Positions 1 to 8,368 of a stretch of 44,643 bases of DNA are shown one piece after another. Below the pieces are notes generated by a model that saw nothing but the letters and a program-made list of their open reading frames with translations, made no database searches and was not told the origin of the DNA. The stretch is from Puniceibacterium sp. (GTDB lineage Bacteria > Pseudomonadota > Alphaproteobacteria > Rhodobacterales > Rhodobacteraceae). Numbering within the stretch: position 1 is the first letter of the stretch; each line of letters starts with the position of its first letter. The stretch is taken from assembly GCA_024636635.1 (NCBI GenBank), contig JAGXGV010000066.1, forward strand, positions 1-44,643. Reading direction: 5' to 3'. Made by a program: the position numbers and the translations under genes.

Positions 1-333
1 AACAAGGTGCCGCTGGTAAAGTGGGACCGCCGCTATGCCTACGCCAGTTCGACCCATCAATTGCTCCCGCGCGGGCTAAACCTCGTCTACGACGAGTGGG
101 GCGGCGAAAAGGCCAGCGGAGTCCTGATGCACACCAAGTTTCTCGACACCTTCACGCTCAAGGCGCAAGAGGAGCTCGAGCGCAGGCAGCATTACTCCGG
201 ATCCAAGGAATACATCGCCTACGCGGCAGGGCTGCGCGACAACCCCGAATTGTGGTGCAAATGGAGCGAGAAATACATCAACTGGCGTCAGCTTGAAATC
301 CTCGGGCTCATGTCCAAGGGCAACTGGGCATGA
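1..333 (+). CDS. Glycosyltransferase family 2 protein, C-terminal part (5' end outside window)
   Basis: The reading frame is open from the first base, so the gene starts before the window and only about 110 C-terminal residues are visible. The tail, with its Trp-rich stretch (ELWCKWSEKYINW) and the end LGLMSKGNWA, resembles the C-terminus of GT2-type glycosyltransferases that I know from Roseobacter genomes. This is recognition by eye, and the catalytic DxD part is not in view. The stop codon overlaps the start of the following GT14 gene by four bases (ATGA), which points to translational coupling and one glycan-related operon with the next two genes. The GTG at position 7 is an internal codon in my reading, not a start. 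Confidence 0.6.
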   Translation, partial: NKVPLVKWDRRYAYASSTHQLLPRGLNLVYDEWGGEKASGVLMHTKFLDTFTLKAQEELERRQHYSGSKEYIAYAAGLRDNPELWCKWSEKYINWRQLEILGLMSKGNWA

Positions 334-2030
334 GCCTCGGGATCATCATGCTGGTACACACAGCCCTCGGCCGGGCCGAACAGGTGGCGCGGCACTGGAC
401 GCGTGCGGGCTGTCCGTTGGTCATTCACGTCGATCGGAATGTGCCGCGCAAGGTCTACGAAGGCTTCGTCGCGGATCTGGCGGACGTGCCCACGGTCCTG
501 TTTTCGCGGAGGCACCGCTGCGAATGGGGCACATGGGGTTTGGTTGCGGCCAGTCAGGACGCGGCCGAACTCTTGCTGGGCAGGTTCGACGACATTCGTC
601 ACGTTTATTTGTCGTCTGGCTCCTGTCTGCCCCTTCGCCCGGTCGAGGAACTGATCGACTACCTTGCCGTGCGTCCGCACACCGATTTCATCGAAAGCGC
701 GACGACGGCGGATGTTCCCTGGACCGTGGGCGGGCTGGACCACGAACGCTTTACCCTGCGATTCCCTTTTTCCTGGCGCGAGAACCGATTTCTGTTCGAC
801 AAATCGGTGGAATGGCAGCGGCGGCTCGGCTATCGCCGTCGTGTCCCGCGCGGCGTCGTGCCCCATATGGGCAGCCAGTGGTGGTGCCTGACCCGACAGA
901 CCCTTTCAGCGATCCTTCAGGACCGGGCACGCCCCACCTATGACCGCTACTTCAAGCAGGTCTGGATCCCCGATGAATCTTATTTCCAGACCCTTGCGCG
1001 CCTCTACGGGACCCGGATCGAAAGTCGCTCCCTCACCCTGTCAAAGTTCGACTTTCAGGGAAAACCCCATATTTTTTATGATGATCACCTTCAGCTTCTC
1101 CGCCGCTCGGACTGTTTCGTGGCGCGCAAGATCTGGCCACAGGCGGAACGCCTCTACGAGGCGTTTCTGACAGATCCCGGCGGCGCGATGAACAAGACCG
1201 AACCGAACCCGGGCAAGATCGACCGGATCTTCGCCCGCGCGGTGGACCGGCGGACCCGCGGCCACGCCGGTCTTTACATGCAGTCCCGCTATCCCAACCT
1301 CGGATGGGAAAATGGTATGACCGCGGGCAAGTATTCCGTCTTTCAGGGCTTTGCCGAACTTTTCCAGGATTTTGAGCCTTGGCTGTCACGCGCCACCGAG
1401 GCGCAGGTGCATGGCCATCTCTATGCACCCGAACGCGCGGAATTTGCTGGCGGTCAGACGGTGATCAACGGGGCTTTGTCGGACGATGCGGCACTGCGGG
1501 ACAACAACCCCCTGGCGTTCCTGACCAACCTGATCTGGAACACCCGCGGCGAACGGCAGTGTTTCCAGTACGGCCCACGCGACACGCTCGGGATCCACTG
1601 GCATATTGCACGCGATCCCAACGCGCAGATTTCGGTCATTTCGGGCGCGTGGGCCGTCGCGCTGTTCAAGTCAAACGCCAACTTTGCCCATATCCGCAAA
1701 GAGGCCGCTGCCCTTCAAAAGATCGAAGGCCGGATGCTGGATGAACTGCGCAGCACGGATGTAAAGGCGCGCATTTGGATCTGGACCATGGCCGAATTCA
1801 TCGAAGCGCCCATGGAACCCTTGCAGATCATCATAGACGAAATCGGTCAGAAGCCCTTGCGCCGCCTGGCCGAAGCACCGCTGATGCAGGATCTGACCGG
1901 CTTTGGTCAGTTCCTGCAAAATCTCAAGAATCAGGGGATGCACCCTTATCTCATGGGCGACTTTCCCGTCGATCCGCTGCCACACTCCACGGTCAGGCGG
2001 TCCCGCAAACCCTACCTTGTCAGGAAGTGA
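330..2030 (+). CDS. GT14 (core-2/I-branching type) glycosyltransferase with C-terminal DUF5927-like region
   Basis: The first ~300 residues match the Branch family (GT14), whose members transfer GlcNAc or xylose from UDP-sugars. Visible family motifs are an N-terminal hydrophobic strand (SLGIIMLVHTA), HVDRN, the SSGSCLPLRP stretch, MGSQWWCLTR and WIPDESYFQTL. The ~250 C-terminal residues form an extra domain found with this family in Rhodobacteraceae (DUF5927-like by memory). There is no signal peptide, so a cytoplasmic or membrane-associated role is likely. The gene overlaps the GT2 gene upstream by 4 bases and lies 6 bases before the sulfotransferase. A paralogue sits at 19297-20874 and shares the same GSQWWCL, WIPDE and FVARK-like motifs. 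Sugar donor and acceptor cannot be deduced. Confidence 0.82.
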   Translation: MSLGIIMLVHTALGRAEQVARHWTRAGCPLVIHVDRNVPRKVYEGFVADLADVPTVLFSRRHRCEWGTWGLVAASQDAAELLLGRFDDIRHVYLSSGSCLPLRPVEELIDYLAVRPHTDFIESATTADVPWTVGGLDHERFTLRFPFSWRENRFLFDKSVEWQRRLGYRRRVPRGVVPHMGSQWWCLTRQTLSAILQDRARPTYDRYFKQVWIPDESYFQTLARLYGTRIESRSLTLSKFDFQGKPHIFYDDHLQLLRRSDCFVARKIWPQAERLYEAFLTDPGGAMNKTEPNPGKIDRIFARAVDRRTRGHAGLYMQSRYPNLGWENGMTAGKYSVFQGFAELFQDFEPWLSRATEAQVHGHLYAPERAEFAGGQTVINGALSDDAALRDNNPLAFLTNLIWNTRGERQCFQYGPRDTLGIHWHIARDPNAQISVISGAWAVALFKSNANFAHIRKEAAALQKIEGRMLDELRSTDVKARIWIWTMAEFIEAPMEPLQIIIDEIGQKPLRRLAEAPLMQDLTGFGQFLQNLKNQGMHPYLMGDFPVDPLPHSTVRRSRKPYLVRK

Positions 2031-2036
2031 ACCCAC

Positions 2037-3464
2037 ATGGCCGAGCCGTTCGACTGTTTCGTGGTCTTTGCCGAAATGCGCACCGGCTCGAACTTTCTCG
2101 AAGCCAACCTGAATGCCTTCGACGGCATCGCTTGCCACGGCGAGGCGTTCAACCCGCATTTCATCGGGTACCCGAATTCAGAAGACATCCTGGGCATCAC
2201 ACAGGCGGAACGCGACGCCGACCCAGAACCGCTTTTGGCGCGTATCCGGGACGACTCTGGTCGACTTGGAGGATTCCGTTTTTTCCACGACCATGATGCG
2301 CGCATCCTGCCCCGCATCCTGGAGGATCCGCGCTGTGCCAAGATCATCCTCACCCGCAATCCGGTCGACAGTTATATCAGCTGGAAGATCGCGCAGACCA
2401 CTGGCCAGTGGAAGCTGACCAATGTGAGGAAGCGCAAGGAAGGTCAGGCTGCATTTGATCCGGTAGAGTTCGAAACACATCTGGCCGCATTGCAGGATTT
2501 CCAGATTCTGCTGATGAACACATTGCAGATCTCGGGGCAGACCGCGTTCTATCTGGCCTTCGAAGATCTGCAGGACGTCGCGGTGATGAACGGACTGGCC
2601 CGGTGGCTGGGCGTAGCCGGACAACTGAGCAGCCTCAACACTGCGCTGAAACGGCAGAACCCCGAACCGGTGATCGAAAAGGTCTCCAATTTCGGTGTGA
2701 TGCAGGAGTCACTCGCGCGACTCGCCCGCTTCAATCTGGCGCGCACTCCGAATTTCGAACCGCGACGCGGGCCGGTGGTGCCGTCCTACGTGGCCGCAGC
2801 ACGCACAGCGCTCCTGTCCATGCCCATCCGGTCCGGCCCCGAGGCGGCGGTTACTGCATGGCTCGCGGATCTGGACGGAGTCGAGTACGGCGTGCTGCTG
2901 CGCGACTTCAGTCAGAGGGACTTGCGCCAATGGAAACGTGAACACGAAGGTCACCGCAGTTTCTCGGTGCTGCGCCACCCGCTGGCCCGCGCGCACGAGG
3001 CTTTCTGTTCACGGATCCTGTCAACCGGACCGGGGTCCTTCCTGCAGGTCCGCAAGACACTCCGGCGCGCCCACAACCTGCCGCTCCCCGACGGAGAACC
3101 GGGACCGGACTATGATCTCGCCTCACACCGGGCGGGCTTTGCCGCCTGGCTGGCGTTTCTGAGGGCCAACCTGTCGGGACAGACGGCGGTTCGGGTGGAT
3201 GCACACTGGGCCTCGCAGGCACAGATTCTGCAAGGCATGGCGGAATTCACACTGCCGGACATGATCATCCGCGAGGAGGAAATGGCTGACTTCCTGCCCA
3301 CTTTGGCGATGCAAGTCGGCCATACCGCACCGCCGGACCCAATTGCAGTGGCGACGCGCGCTCCCTTCGCGCTGGCACAGATCTACGATGACGAGATCGA
3401 ATGCCTTGCACGGGACGCCTATTCCCGGGATTATCTCATGTTCGGTTTTGCAGACTGGGGTTGA
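2037..3464 (+). CDS. Two-part sulfotransferase (NodH/Stf0-like N-terminal half, family-2-like C-terminal half)
   Basis: This protein probably transfers sulfate from PAPS to a carbohydrate. Residues ~5-20 (VFAEMRTGSNFLEANL) form the 5'-phosphosulfate-binding loop typical of NodH/Stf0 sulfotransferases, and LTRNPVDSYISWKIA (~105-120) looks like the 3'-phosphate-binding segment. At 475 residues it is much longer than a single Stf0 domain (~250). The second half contains FSVLRHPLARAHEAF, which resembles the 3'-phosphate motif of family-2 sulfotransferases, and ends in a YSRDYLMFGF segment like their C-termini. It lacks a clear second 5' loop. The start follows the GT14 stop by 6 bases, so the pair is probably co-transcribed. 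The N-terminal assignment is firm; the two-domain reading is my inference. Confidence 0.8.
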   Translation: MAEPFDCFVVFAEMRTGSNFLEANLNAFDGIACHGEAFNPHFIGYPNSEDILGITQAERDADPEPLLARIRDDSGRLGGFRFFHDHDARILPRILEDPRCAKIILTRNPVDSYISWKIAQTTGQWKLTNVRKRKEGQAAFDPVEFETHLAALQDFQILLMNTLQISGQTAFYLAFEDLQDVAVMNGLARWLGVAGQLSSLNTALKRQNPEPVIEKVSNFGVMQESLARLARFNLARTPNFEPRRGPVVPSYVAAARTALLSMPIRSGPEAAVTAWLADLDGVEYGVLLRDFSQRDLRQWKREHEGHRSFSVLRHPLARAHEAFCSRILSTGPGSFLQVRKTLRRAHNLPLPDGEPGPDYDLASHRAGFAAWLAFLRANLSGQTAVRVDAHWASQAQILQGMAEFTLPDMIIREEEMADFLPTLAMQVGHTAPPDPIAVATRAPFALAQIYDDEIECLARDAYSRDYLMFGFADWG

Positions 3465-3473
3465 AGCGTCGTT

Positions 3474-3543
3474 GCGCCGCAGGTTTGCGGCGCCGGAGTG
3501 GGGGCCAGCCCCCACACCCCCGGGATATTTACGACCCAGAGAA
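3474..3543 (+). repeat. Intergenic repeat element, copy 1 (two GC hairpins plus core and purine run)
   Basis: Between the converging ends of the sulfotransferase and ptsN lie two hairpins: GCGCCGCA/TGCGGCGC (3474-3493) and GTGGGGGC/GCCCCCAC (3498-3515). They are followed by CACCCCCGGGATATTT and then GACCCAGAGAAG, ending at 3543. The core and purine run recur almost letter for letter (two differing bases in the shared 28) on the opposite strand at 34168-34197. The hairpins could act as a terminator between the convergent genes, but no T run follows them. Confidence 0.7.
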
Positions 3544-3564
3544 GGCAGGGCAGCGTTGCACTGA

Positions 3565-4029
3565 TCAGGCTGCCTGTGATGTGTGCGGTTCTGTAAGGAT
3601 CGTATAAAGAGTGTTCGGGTCGTGATTCGCCCGCAGCTTGGCACAGACAGAGTCTTCGCGCAGGGTGCGCGACACCAGCGCCAGCGCCTTAAGATGTTCG
3701 ACGCCCGCGGCTTCCGGCGCGAACAAGGCAAAGACCACATCCACCGGCTGACGATCCACCGCTTCGAAATCAATGGGCTTTTCCAGCAGGATGAAGACCC
3801 CGACCACATCCTCGAGTTCGGGGATGCGGGCGTGGGGCAGGGCAACTCCGTGACCGACACCGGTCGGCCCCAGGCTTTCGCGCTCCATCAGCGCCTCGAC
3901 GGCGGTCGGCGCATGGATGCCATGCGCCGATTGTGCCAGATCCGCCAGATCATGCATCAACCGCTTCTTGCTTGAGGCTGCCGATATGACCTTTACGGCG
4001 GATGGCTTGATAAGCTGCGCGAATTTCAT
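3565..4029 (-). CDS. ptsN: PTS IIA-like nitrogen regulatory protein PtsN
   Basis: This is the EIIA-Ntr component of the nitrogen phosphotransferase system. It receives phosphate from NPr and acts as a regulator rather than a sugar importer. The length of 154 residues is normal. The phosphorylated histidine is visible as His66 in GVALPHARI, preceded by the usual GPTGVGHG loop. In family members elsewhere it influences potassium transport and stress responses. It is the last gene of a minus-strand series lptC-lptA-lptB-hpf-ptsN, 58 bases after hpf. The start ATG at 4029 gives the expected N-terminus MKFAQLIKP. Confidence 0.95.
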   Translation of the reverse strand: MKFAQLIKPSAVKVISAASSKKRLMHDLADLAQSAHGIHAPTAVEALMERESLGPTGVGHGVALPHARIPELEDVVGVFILLEKPIDFEAVDRQPVDVVFALFAPEAAGVEHLKALALVSRTLREDSVCAKLRANHDPNTLYTILTEPHTSQAA

Positions 4030-4087
4030 GTCTTGCCTGCTCTGTTCTGCTGCAGCGCCCTACCGTGTTACGAACAGAAGGGCAATG

Positions 4088-4651
4088 TCATGGATCAATC
4101 CACCCGATGTTGCCATCGTCCCTGCGATACACGACGTTTACGCCGTTCTTCTTTTCATTTCGGAACACGAGGACCGGTGCGCCGGCCAGTTCCATCTGCA
4201 TCACCGCTTCGCCCACCGACAATGACGGAATTTGCGTCTGCATCTCGGCCACGATCACGGGAGCGAGGCTTTCAGGTTCGGAATCCTCAACCTCCGGTTC
4301 ACGTGCAAGGATATACGAAGACGCCCCGAACAGTTCAACGGGCTCCGGGCGGTCCCTGTGGTGATCCTTCAGCCGACGTTTGTACCGGCGCAACTGCTTG
4401 TCGAGCTTTTCCGAACAGGCGTCGAACGCGGCATAGATCTCGGTCGCGTGCGCCTTGGCCGAGGCAGTCAGCCCCGTCGAGAGGTGCACATTCGCCTCGC
4501 AGACGAATTCGTGTGCACTTTTGGAGAAGATGATCATTACGTCGGTCGGACGACCGGCATACTTCTGGACAACCGTGCCCAGTTCGGTCTGCACATGCGT
4601 CTGCAAGGCCTCTCCTACGTCGATCTGCTTGCCCGTGATCTGATAGCGCAT
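4088..4651 (-). CDS. hpf: Ribosome hibernation promoting factor, long form
   Basis: Long HPF dimerises ribosomes into inactive 100S particles in slow growth or stress. The N-terminal S30AE domain (~1-100) starts MRYQITGKQIDV and has the basic helix KLDKQLRRYKRRLKDHH. After a linker, the C-terminal dimerisation domain (~130-187) is visible as IVAEMQTQIPSLSVGEAVMQMELAGAPVLVFRNE ending in GNIGWIDP, split here only by description. The length of 187 residues is that of the long form. A Shine-Dalgarno AAGGA lies about 9 bases before the ATG. In many proteobacteria rpoN sits directly upstream; here it is absent and a separate promoter is likely (see 4822-4851). Confidence 0.94.
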   Translation of the reverse strand: MRYQITGKQIDVGEALQTHVQTELGTVVQKYAGRPTDVMIIFSKSAHEFVCEANVHLSTGLTASAKAHATEIYAAFDACSEKLDKQLRRYKRRLKDHHRDRPEPVELFGASSYILAREPEVEDSEPESLAPVIVAEMQTQIPSLSVGEAVMQMELAGAPVLVFRNEKKNGVNVVYRRDDGNIGWIDP

Positions 4652-4821
4652 TGTTTTATCCTTTTCTTAGGCAATCCAAACGCAGCGCAGGGCGAAGCCG
4701 CCCGGCATGGGTGCCGCGTCTGGAGGGAAGATGACGCAAGGACTGCAATCTGTTGTCATTCGCCCGATCAAGGGGAGGCTTGACGGTCAGACATGCGGTC
4801 CAGAATAGCGTCATACTCTTT

Positions 4822-4851
4822 ATTTGAGGTGACAACGCCCCGCTCTGTCAA
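4822..4851 (-). promoter_or_regulatory. Candidate sigma-70 type promoter for hpf-ptsN
   Basis: Read on the minus strand, TTGACA (4851-4846) is a perfect -35 box. It is followed after 18 bases by TCAAAT (4827-4822), which matches four of six -10 positions. It lies in the 265-base gap between lptB and hpf. There is no experimental support, and alphaproteobacterial promoters are often weakly conserved at -10. Confidence 0.45.
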
Positions 4852-4916
4852 TCAAATCCAGCATCACTTTCGGAGATTTGTCTTAAAGGAAGGTGAACTC
4901 GGGCCGACAGGTCAGG

Positions 4917-5675
4917 TCAACTGATGCGGAAGTTGTCACCCAGATAGACACGACGGACGTTTTCGTTCCGCACGACTTCGTCCGGGGTTCCGGACATCAG
5001 GACCGCGCCATCATGAAGGATATAGGCGCGGTCGACGATTTCGAGCGTTTCGCGCACGTTGTGGTCGGTGATCAGCACACCGATGCCCCGTTTCTTGAGG
5101 TCCGAAACCAGATGCCGGATGTCCCCCACGCTGATCGGATCGACCCCGGCAAAGGGTTCATCCAGCAGCAGATATTTTGGATCGGCCGCCAGACACCGCG
5201 CAATCTCGACCCGGCGGCGTTCACCGCCCGACAGCGCCAGCGCCGGAGCCCGGCGCAGATGCTCGATTGAAAATTCGCCCAGCAATTCTTCCAGTCGCTC
5301 GCGGCGCTTGTGGCGATCTGGCTGGCTGATATCCAGAATCGCGGCGATATTGTCTTCGACCGACAGGCCGCGGAAGATCGACATTTCCTGGGGCAGATAG
5401 CCGATGCCAAGCCGGGCGCGGCGGTACATCGGCAAATAGGTCGCGTCCTTGCCGTCGATCAGCACCTGGCCGCCCTCGGGGTTCACAAGACCCGCGATTG
5501 CATAGAAGGTGGTCGTCTTTCCGGACCCGTTCGGCCCCAGAAGGGCGACAACCTCGCCCCGGTTCAGCTCCATGGAAAAATCGCGGATTACAAGGCGCTT
5601 GCGATAGCTCTTGCGCAGGTGAACGACACGCAGACCGCTGGAGCCTGTCGTCACGGACAGTTCGGGAGCCGCCAT
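4917..5675 (-). CDS. lptB: LPS export ABC transporter ATP-binding protein LptB
   Basis: LptB is the cytoplasmic ATPase of the LptB2FG complex that extracts lipopolysaccharide from the inner membrane and drives it along the LptA bridge. All ABC motifs are visible: Walker [10 protein letters not shown], signature LSGGERRR, Walker [11 protein letters not shown] with the catalytic Glu, and H-loop ITDHNVRET. The ATG at 5675 gives a 252-residue protein; it overlaps the lptA stop as ATGA. The open frame continues much further upstream, but that part is only the antisense-compatible shadow of lptA in another frame. LptF and LptG are not in the window. Confidence 0.96.
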   Translation of the reverse strand: MAAPELSVTTGSSGLRVVHLRKSYRKRLVIRDFSMELNRGEVVALLGPNGSGKTTTFYAIAGLVNPEGGQVLIDGKDATYLPMYRRARLGIGYLPQEMSIFRGLSVEDNIAAILDISQPDRHKRRERLEELLGEFSIEHLRRAPALALSGGERRRVEIARCLAADPKYLLLDEPFAGVDPISVGDIRHLVSDLKKRGIGVLITDHNVRETLEIVDRAYILHDGAVLMSGTPDEVVRNENVRRVYLGDNFRIS

Positions 5676-6169
5676 CAGCGATCGCCCGGCGTCTGTTGCT
5701 GTTGCAGGACAGTCCGCACCCGGCCCGACATTTGCGCGGTCCCGTCGTCCAGATTGACGGTCATCTGTTCCGACGTCAGAGCGTTGTCGCCCTGTGTCAG
5801 CAGCACATTGCCGGACATCACCACGGTGCCCGCGTCGATGTTGTAATCTGCGCGCTCCGCTTCGGCGGCGTCCTGCCCGCTGACAAGAGTCACGCCGCCT
5901 GTCGCCTCCAGCCGTTCGATCCGACCCGCCGCTTCGCCATAGACGACCAGAACCCGCGGTGCGGCAAGGCGCATCTCGCCCTGGCCGATCACAACGTTGC
6001 CGGTGTAAAGCGCTGTGCCGTCGGCCTGACTGACCGACAACTGGTCGGCGCTGACCTCGACCGGGGCCGAACTGTCCTGCTGCATGCCACCAAAGGCAAC
6101 CTGTGCCCCCTGGGCAAGCACGGCACATGGCATCAGGAGCGCCAGGAAAACGTACAGTATTCGTATCAT
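5675..6169 (-). CDS. lptA: Lipopolysaccharide transport periplasmic protein LptA
   Basis: LptA forms the periplasmic filament that carries LPS between LptC and LptD. The 164-residue product begins with a signal peptide ([21 protein letters not shown], cleavage probably after AQ or nearby, described by position ~20). It then shows the repetitive beta-jellyroll pattern of the OstA-like fold, including [21 protein letters not shown] and the second-repeat [16 protein letters not shown], each a strand pair. The gene sits 10 bases after lptC and overlaps lptB by 4 bases, so the three are a unit. Confidence 0.93.
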   Translation of the reverse strand: MIRILYVFLALLMPCAVLAQGAQVAFGGMQQDSSAPVEVSADQLSVSQADGTALYTGNVVIGQGEMRLAAPRVLVVYGEAAGRIERLEATGGVTLVSGQDAAEAERADYNIDAGTVVMSGNVLLTQGDNALTSEQMTVNLDDGTAQMSGRVRTVLQQQQTPGDR

Positions 6170-6179
6170 GTGACGGCAC

Positions 6180-6785
6180 TCATTCTGTTTTCGGATCGTA
6201 TATCAGCTTTACCCCGTCGGTGAAAAGCAATTGGACATCGCCGCCCGTGCCGTCGCTGGTGATGCGCATCTTGCCAGCGGTCAGCTGCCCGGCCGGACCG
6301 TTACCCGCGACCGGCCCAAGGCTTTCAACCTCGACCCGGCTGAGCGCGGCATTAAGGCTGTCGGTGGTCACCGTATACCCGGTCGAACTCGATACGGTGA
6401 CGCCGCCGCTCAGAAATGCATCGTCGCGTTTGTCGCTGAGGTTGGCCAAGGGCGCCCTCAGCACGACCTCGCTGCCGTCCTTCATAACGATGACCGCGTC
6501 CAGCGTGTCGGCCTCGACCTCGTCGCTATCGGGCACAGGACGGGCCGACCGCGCCGTCATGGTCAGAGAACCGCCCGAATTGGTTGTTCCGGCAAAGTAT
6601 GGGTCGGTCACCTGTTCGCGCACCAGACCGTCCGGATCGCCACCACCGGAAATGGGCACGTTCGCAGCCGGATCCGGGTCGCGCGACAGCAGGAACGTCG
6701 TGGAAAGAAGCCCCAGTGCCGCGATGGGCAAAAGGATCTTGAGCCACGCGATCATGCGCGAATATTTACTGCCCCGCTGGCGCAT
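6180..6785 (-). CDS. lptC: LPS export ABC transporter periplasmic protein LptC
   Basis: LptC is the bitopic membrane protein that accepts LPS from LptB2FG and passes it to LptA. A single N-terminal transmembrane helix (~residues 12-32, MIAWLKILLPIAALGLLS) is followed by a periplasmic beta-rich domain with the same repeated strand pattern as LptA. The length of 201 residues is usual. It lies 18 bases downstream of the ribonuclease D gene and 10 bases before lptA. Sequence conservation in this family is low, so the call rests partly on its position directly before lptA and lptB. Confidence 0.9.
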   Translation of the reverse strand: MRQRGSKYSRMIAWLKILLPIAALGLLSTTFLLSRDPDPAANVPISGGGDPDGLVREQVTDPYFAGTTNSGGSLTMTARSARPVPDSDEVEADTLDAVIVMKDGSEVVLRAPLANLSDKRDDAFLSGGVTVSSSTGYTVTTDSLNAALSRVEVESLGPVAGNGPAGQLTAGKMRITSDGTGGDVQLLFTDGVKLIYDPKTE

Positions 6786-6803
6786 GATGCTGTCTGCCCG
6801 ATC

Positions 6804-7418
6804 CTAGCTGTGGGCGAAGATATCTGTTTCCGGCCAGCCCGCCAGATCCAGCCTTGCCCGGGTGGGCAGAAAATCGAAACAGGCTTGCGCGAGGTCGCCG
6901 CGCCCCTCGCGCGCCAGCATCCCGTCCAGCATATCGCGCAGCCGGTGCAGGTGCAGCACGTCCGACGCCGCATAGTCGATCTGCGCCCGGCTAAGCTCGG
7001 GGGTGCCCCAGTCGCTGGACTGTTGTTGCTTGGAAAGATCGCTCCCCAGCAGATCCTGGACAAGATTGCGCAATCCGTGCCGGTCGGTATAGGTGCGCAC
7101 CAGTCGGCTCGCGATTTTGGTACAGTAGACGGGTGCCGCCAGTGCACCAAAGGTGTTGTGCAGAACCGCGATGTCGAAACGCCCGTAATGGAACAGCTTG
7201 AGGATACTGGTGTCCGTCAACAGGCGGGACAGGTTTGGCGCCTCGGTCTGGCCCACCGCGACCTGCACCAAATGTGCATGGCCGTCGCCGCCTGAAAGCT
7301 GGACCAGACACAGGCGATCCCGGTGCGGGTGCAGACCCATTGTCTCGCAGTCAATCGCCACCACCGGTCCCAGGTCGACCCCTTCCGGCAGATCTCGCTG
7401 ATGCAGATGATTGGCCAT
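6804..7418 (-). CDS. rnd: Ribonuclease D, short form (3'-5' exonuclease)
   Basis: This is a DEDD-type 3'-5' exonuclease that trims the 3' ends of tRNA and other stable RNAs. Visible motifs are Exo I DCETMGL, Exo II around FHYGRFDIAVL, and the Exo III region with YAASDVLHLHRL. At 204 residues it contains only the exonuclease domain and lacks the HRDC domains of E. coli RNase D, as is usual for this alphaproteobacterial form. It is the first gene of the run into lptCAB (18-base gap to lptC). The ATG at 7418 gives the N-terminus MANHLHQRDLPEG. Confidence 0.9.
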   Translation of the reverse strand: MANHLHQRDLPEGVDLGPVVAIDCETMGLHPHRDRLCLVQLSGGDGHAHLVQVAVGQTEAPNLSRLLTDTSILKLFHYGRFDIAVLHNTFGALAAPVYCTKIASRLVRTYTDRHGLRNLVQDLLGSDLSKQQQSSDWGTPELSRAQIDYAASDVLHLHRLRDMLDGMLAREGRGDLAQACFDFLPTRARLDLAGWPETDIFAHS

Positions 7419-7760
7419 TGCTGTCCTTCGCCCCCTGTTGCGTGTCCCGGTGTCTCAGAATGGCACATAGCTCTGCGCCTCTGGCCTTGCAACACTGCCT
7501 CAGGGCGTGCCCGCTGCGATCATCCTTGGACAGCAGGGTTTGGAGCCAGGAAAAGAGAGAGTGGGGCAAATCGCTGGTATTGATTCGGTCACGTAAGGGC
7601 CGAAAATATGCCGACATGCTGTCCCTGTAACATTCCGTGATACGGGCTGCTCGCCCGAAACGTGTCAACCGCCGTTATCGGCTCAACGCAAGCGCACGGC
7701 CCTTGGACCGGGAAACCTCTGTGTCGGCATGCAAGGCGGCTAGAGTTTTGAGAAGTCCAA

Positions 7761-7818
7761 ATGTTTCCTAAAACATGAACGGTGCTGCAAAATGACATGC
7801 TGACGTTGTGTCATTTTG
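7761..7818. promoter_or_regulatory. Two neighbouring inverted repeats (possible operators or RNA hairpins)
   Basis: ATGTTT-CCTA-AAACAT (7761-7776) is a perfect 6-base inverted repeat. Twelve bases on, CAAAATGACA (7788-7797) and TGTCATTTTG (7809-7818) form a perfect 10-base inverted repeat around an 11-base loop. They sit ~350 bases upstream of the rnd start and ~550 bases upstream of the sugar transferase start. No T run follows on either strand, so a terminator is not favoured. Confidence 0.5.
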
Positions 7819-8319
7819 GCGGCTTGATGATCAATAGCGCATCAAATGTGAATTGAGCGTCCGCACGAAACAGTGAATGGAGGATTTGTTTCCGTGCTCT
7901 CCAGAAATTAGCTGGCCGATTCTGCACCTCGCATGTCGATTCCGACCGCCGTCAGCTTCTCTTCCTGATCCCGGGATGCTGCATCGAATTGCACAATCTC
8001 CCCATCACGACCTTACCCTTTATTCAACCTTTAGTTGATAATTATTGAGAATATTGACTAAAATACGGCTGAAGGTCATAAGAAACATATCGGCAGGGTT
8101 CGAACACAATTCTGTCGAAATTTTTGTCACGGCACTGGGGGGCTGGTGCATCAAACCGGAGTAACTTGTAATATTTTTGACACCAAAGCGACACGGTGGC
8201 CTTTCGAAGGTGAGGGCCATAAAGACCCGATAAATAGAAATTTTCCCTGTTTCAGGACGATCTAAGCAGGGAAGAACGGGTTTCGCCATCGCAGGTAGGT
8301 TCAGTTTGTTGTTTGCCCG

Positions 8320-8357
8320 AATTAAAGATTTGCCTCAAAATTAACGATTTGCCTCAA
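8320..8357 (+). repeat. 19-bp tandem direct repeat next to the ribosome binding site
   Basis: Two adjacent 19-base units, 8320-8338 and 8339-8357, read AATTAA-A/C-GATTTGCCTCAA and differ at one base. The second unit ends in the AAGGAGG ribosome binding site (8356-8362), six bases before the GTG start of the sugar transferase. The period of 19 bases is close to two helical turns, which would suit a regulator binding twice. A plain slippage duplication in the 5' leader is equally possible. Confidence 0.75.
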
Positions 8358-8368
8358 GGAGGCCCCCA

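Larger units (their letters stand above)
7419..8368. other. 950-base gene-poor, AT-rich intergenic region
   Basis: No reading frame here looks like a recognised protein. It separates the divergently oriented rnd and the broken sugar transferase, so it probably contains promoters for both. From ~7740 on it is clearly more AT-rich than the flanking genes. It carries an inverted-repeat pair at 7761-7818, an imperfect palindrome TTATTCAAC/GTTGATAA at 8020-8041, and a tandem repeat at 8320-8357, each discussed separately. I found no tRNA or recognisable riboswitch. Confidence 0.6.

Noticed and set aside
8090-8115. GGTTCGAACA resembling the T-arm of a tRNA
   Set aside because: The flanking bases do not form a T stem, and no acceptor or anticodon arms are present upstream.
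8020-8289. An 89-codon minus-strand frame in the AT-rich region
   Set aside because: No ribosome binding site was evident, composition looks random, and no family is recognised. The region is better described as intergenic.
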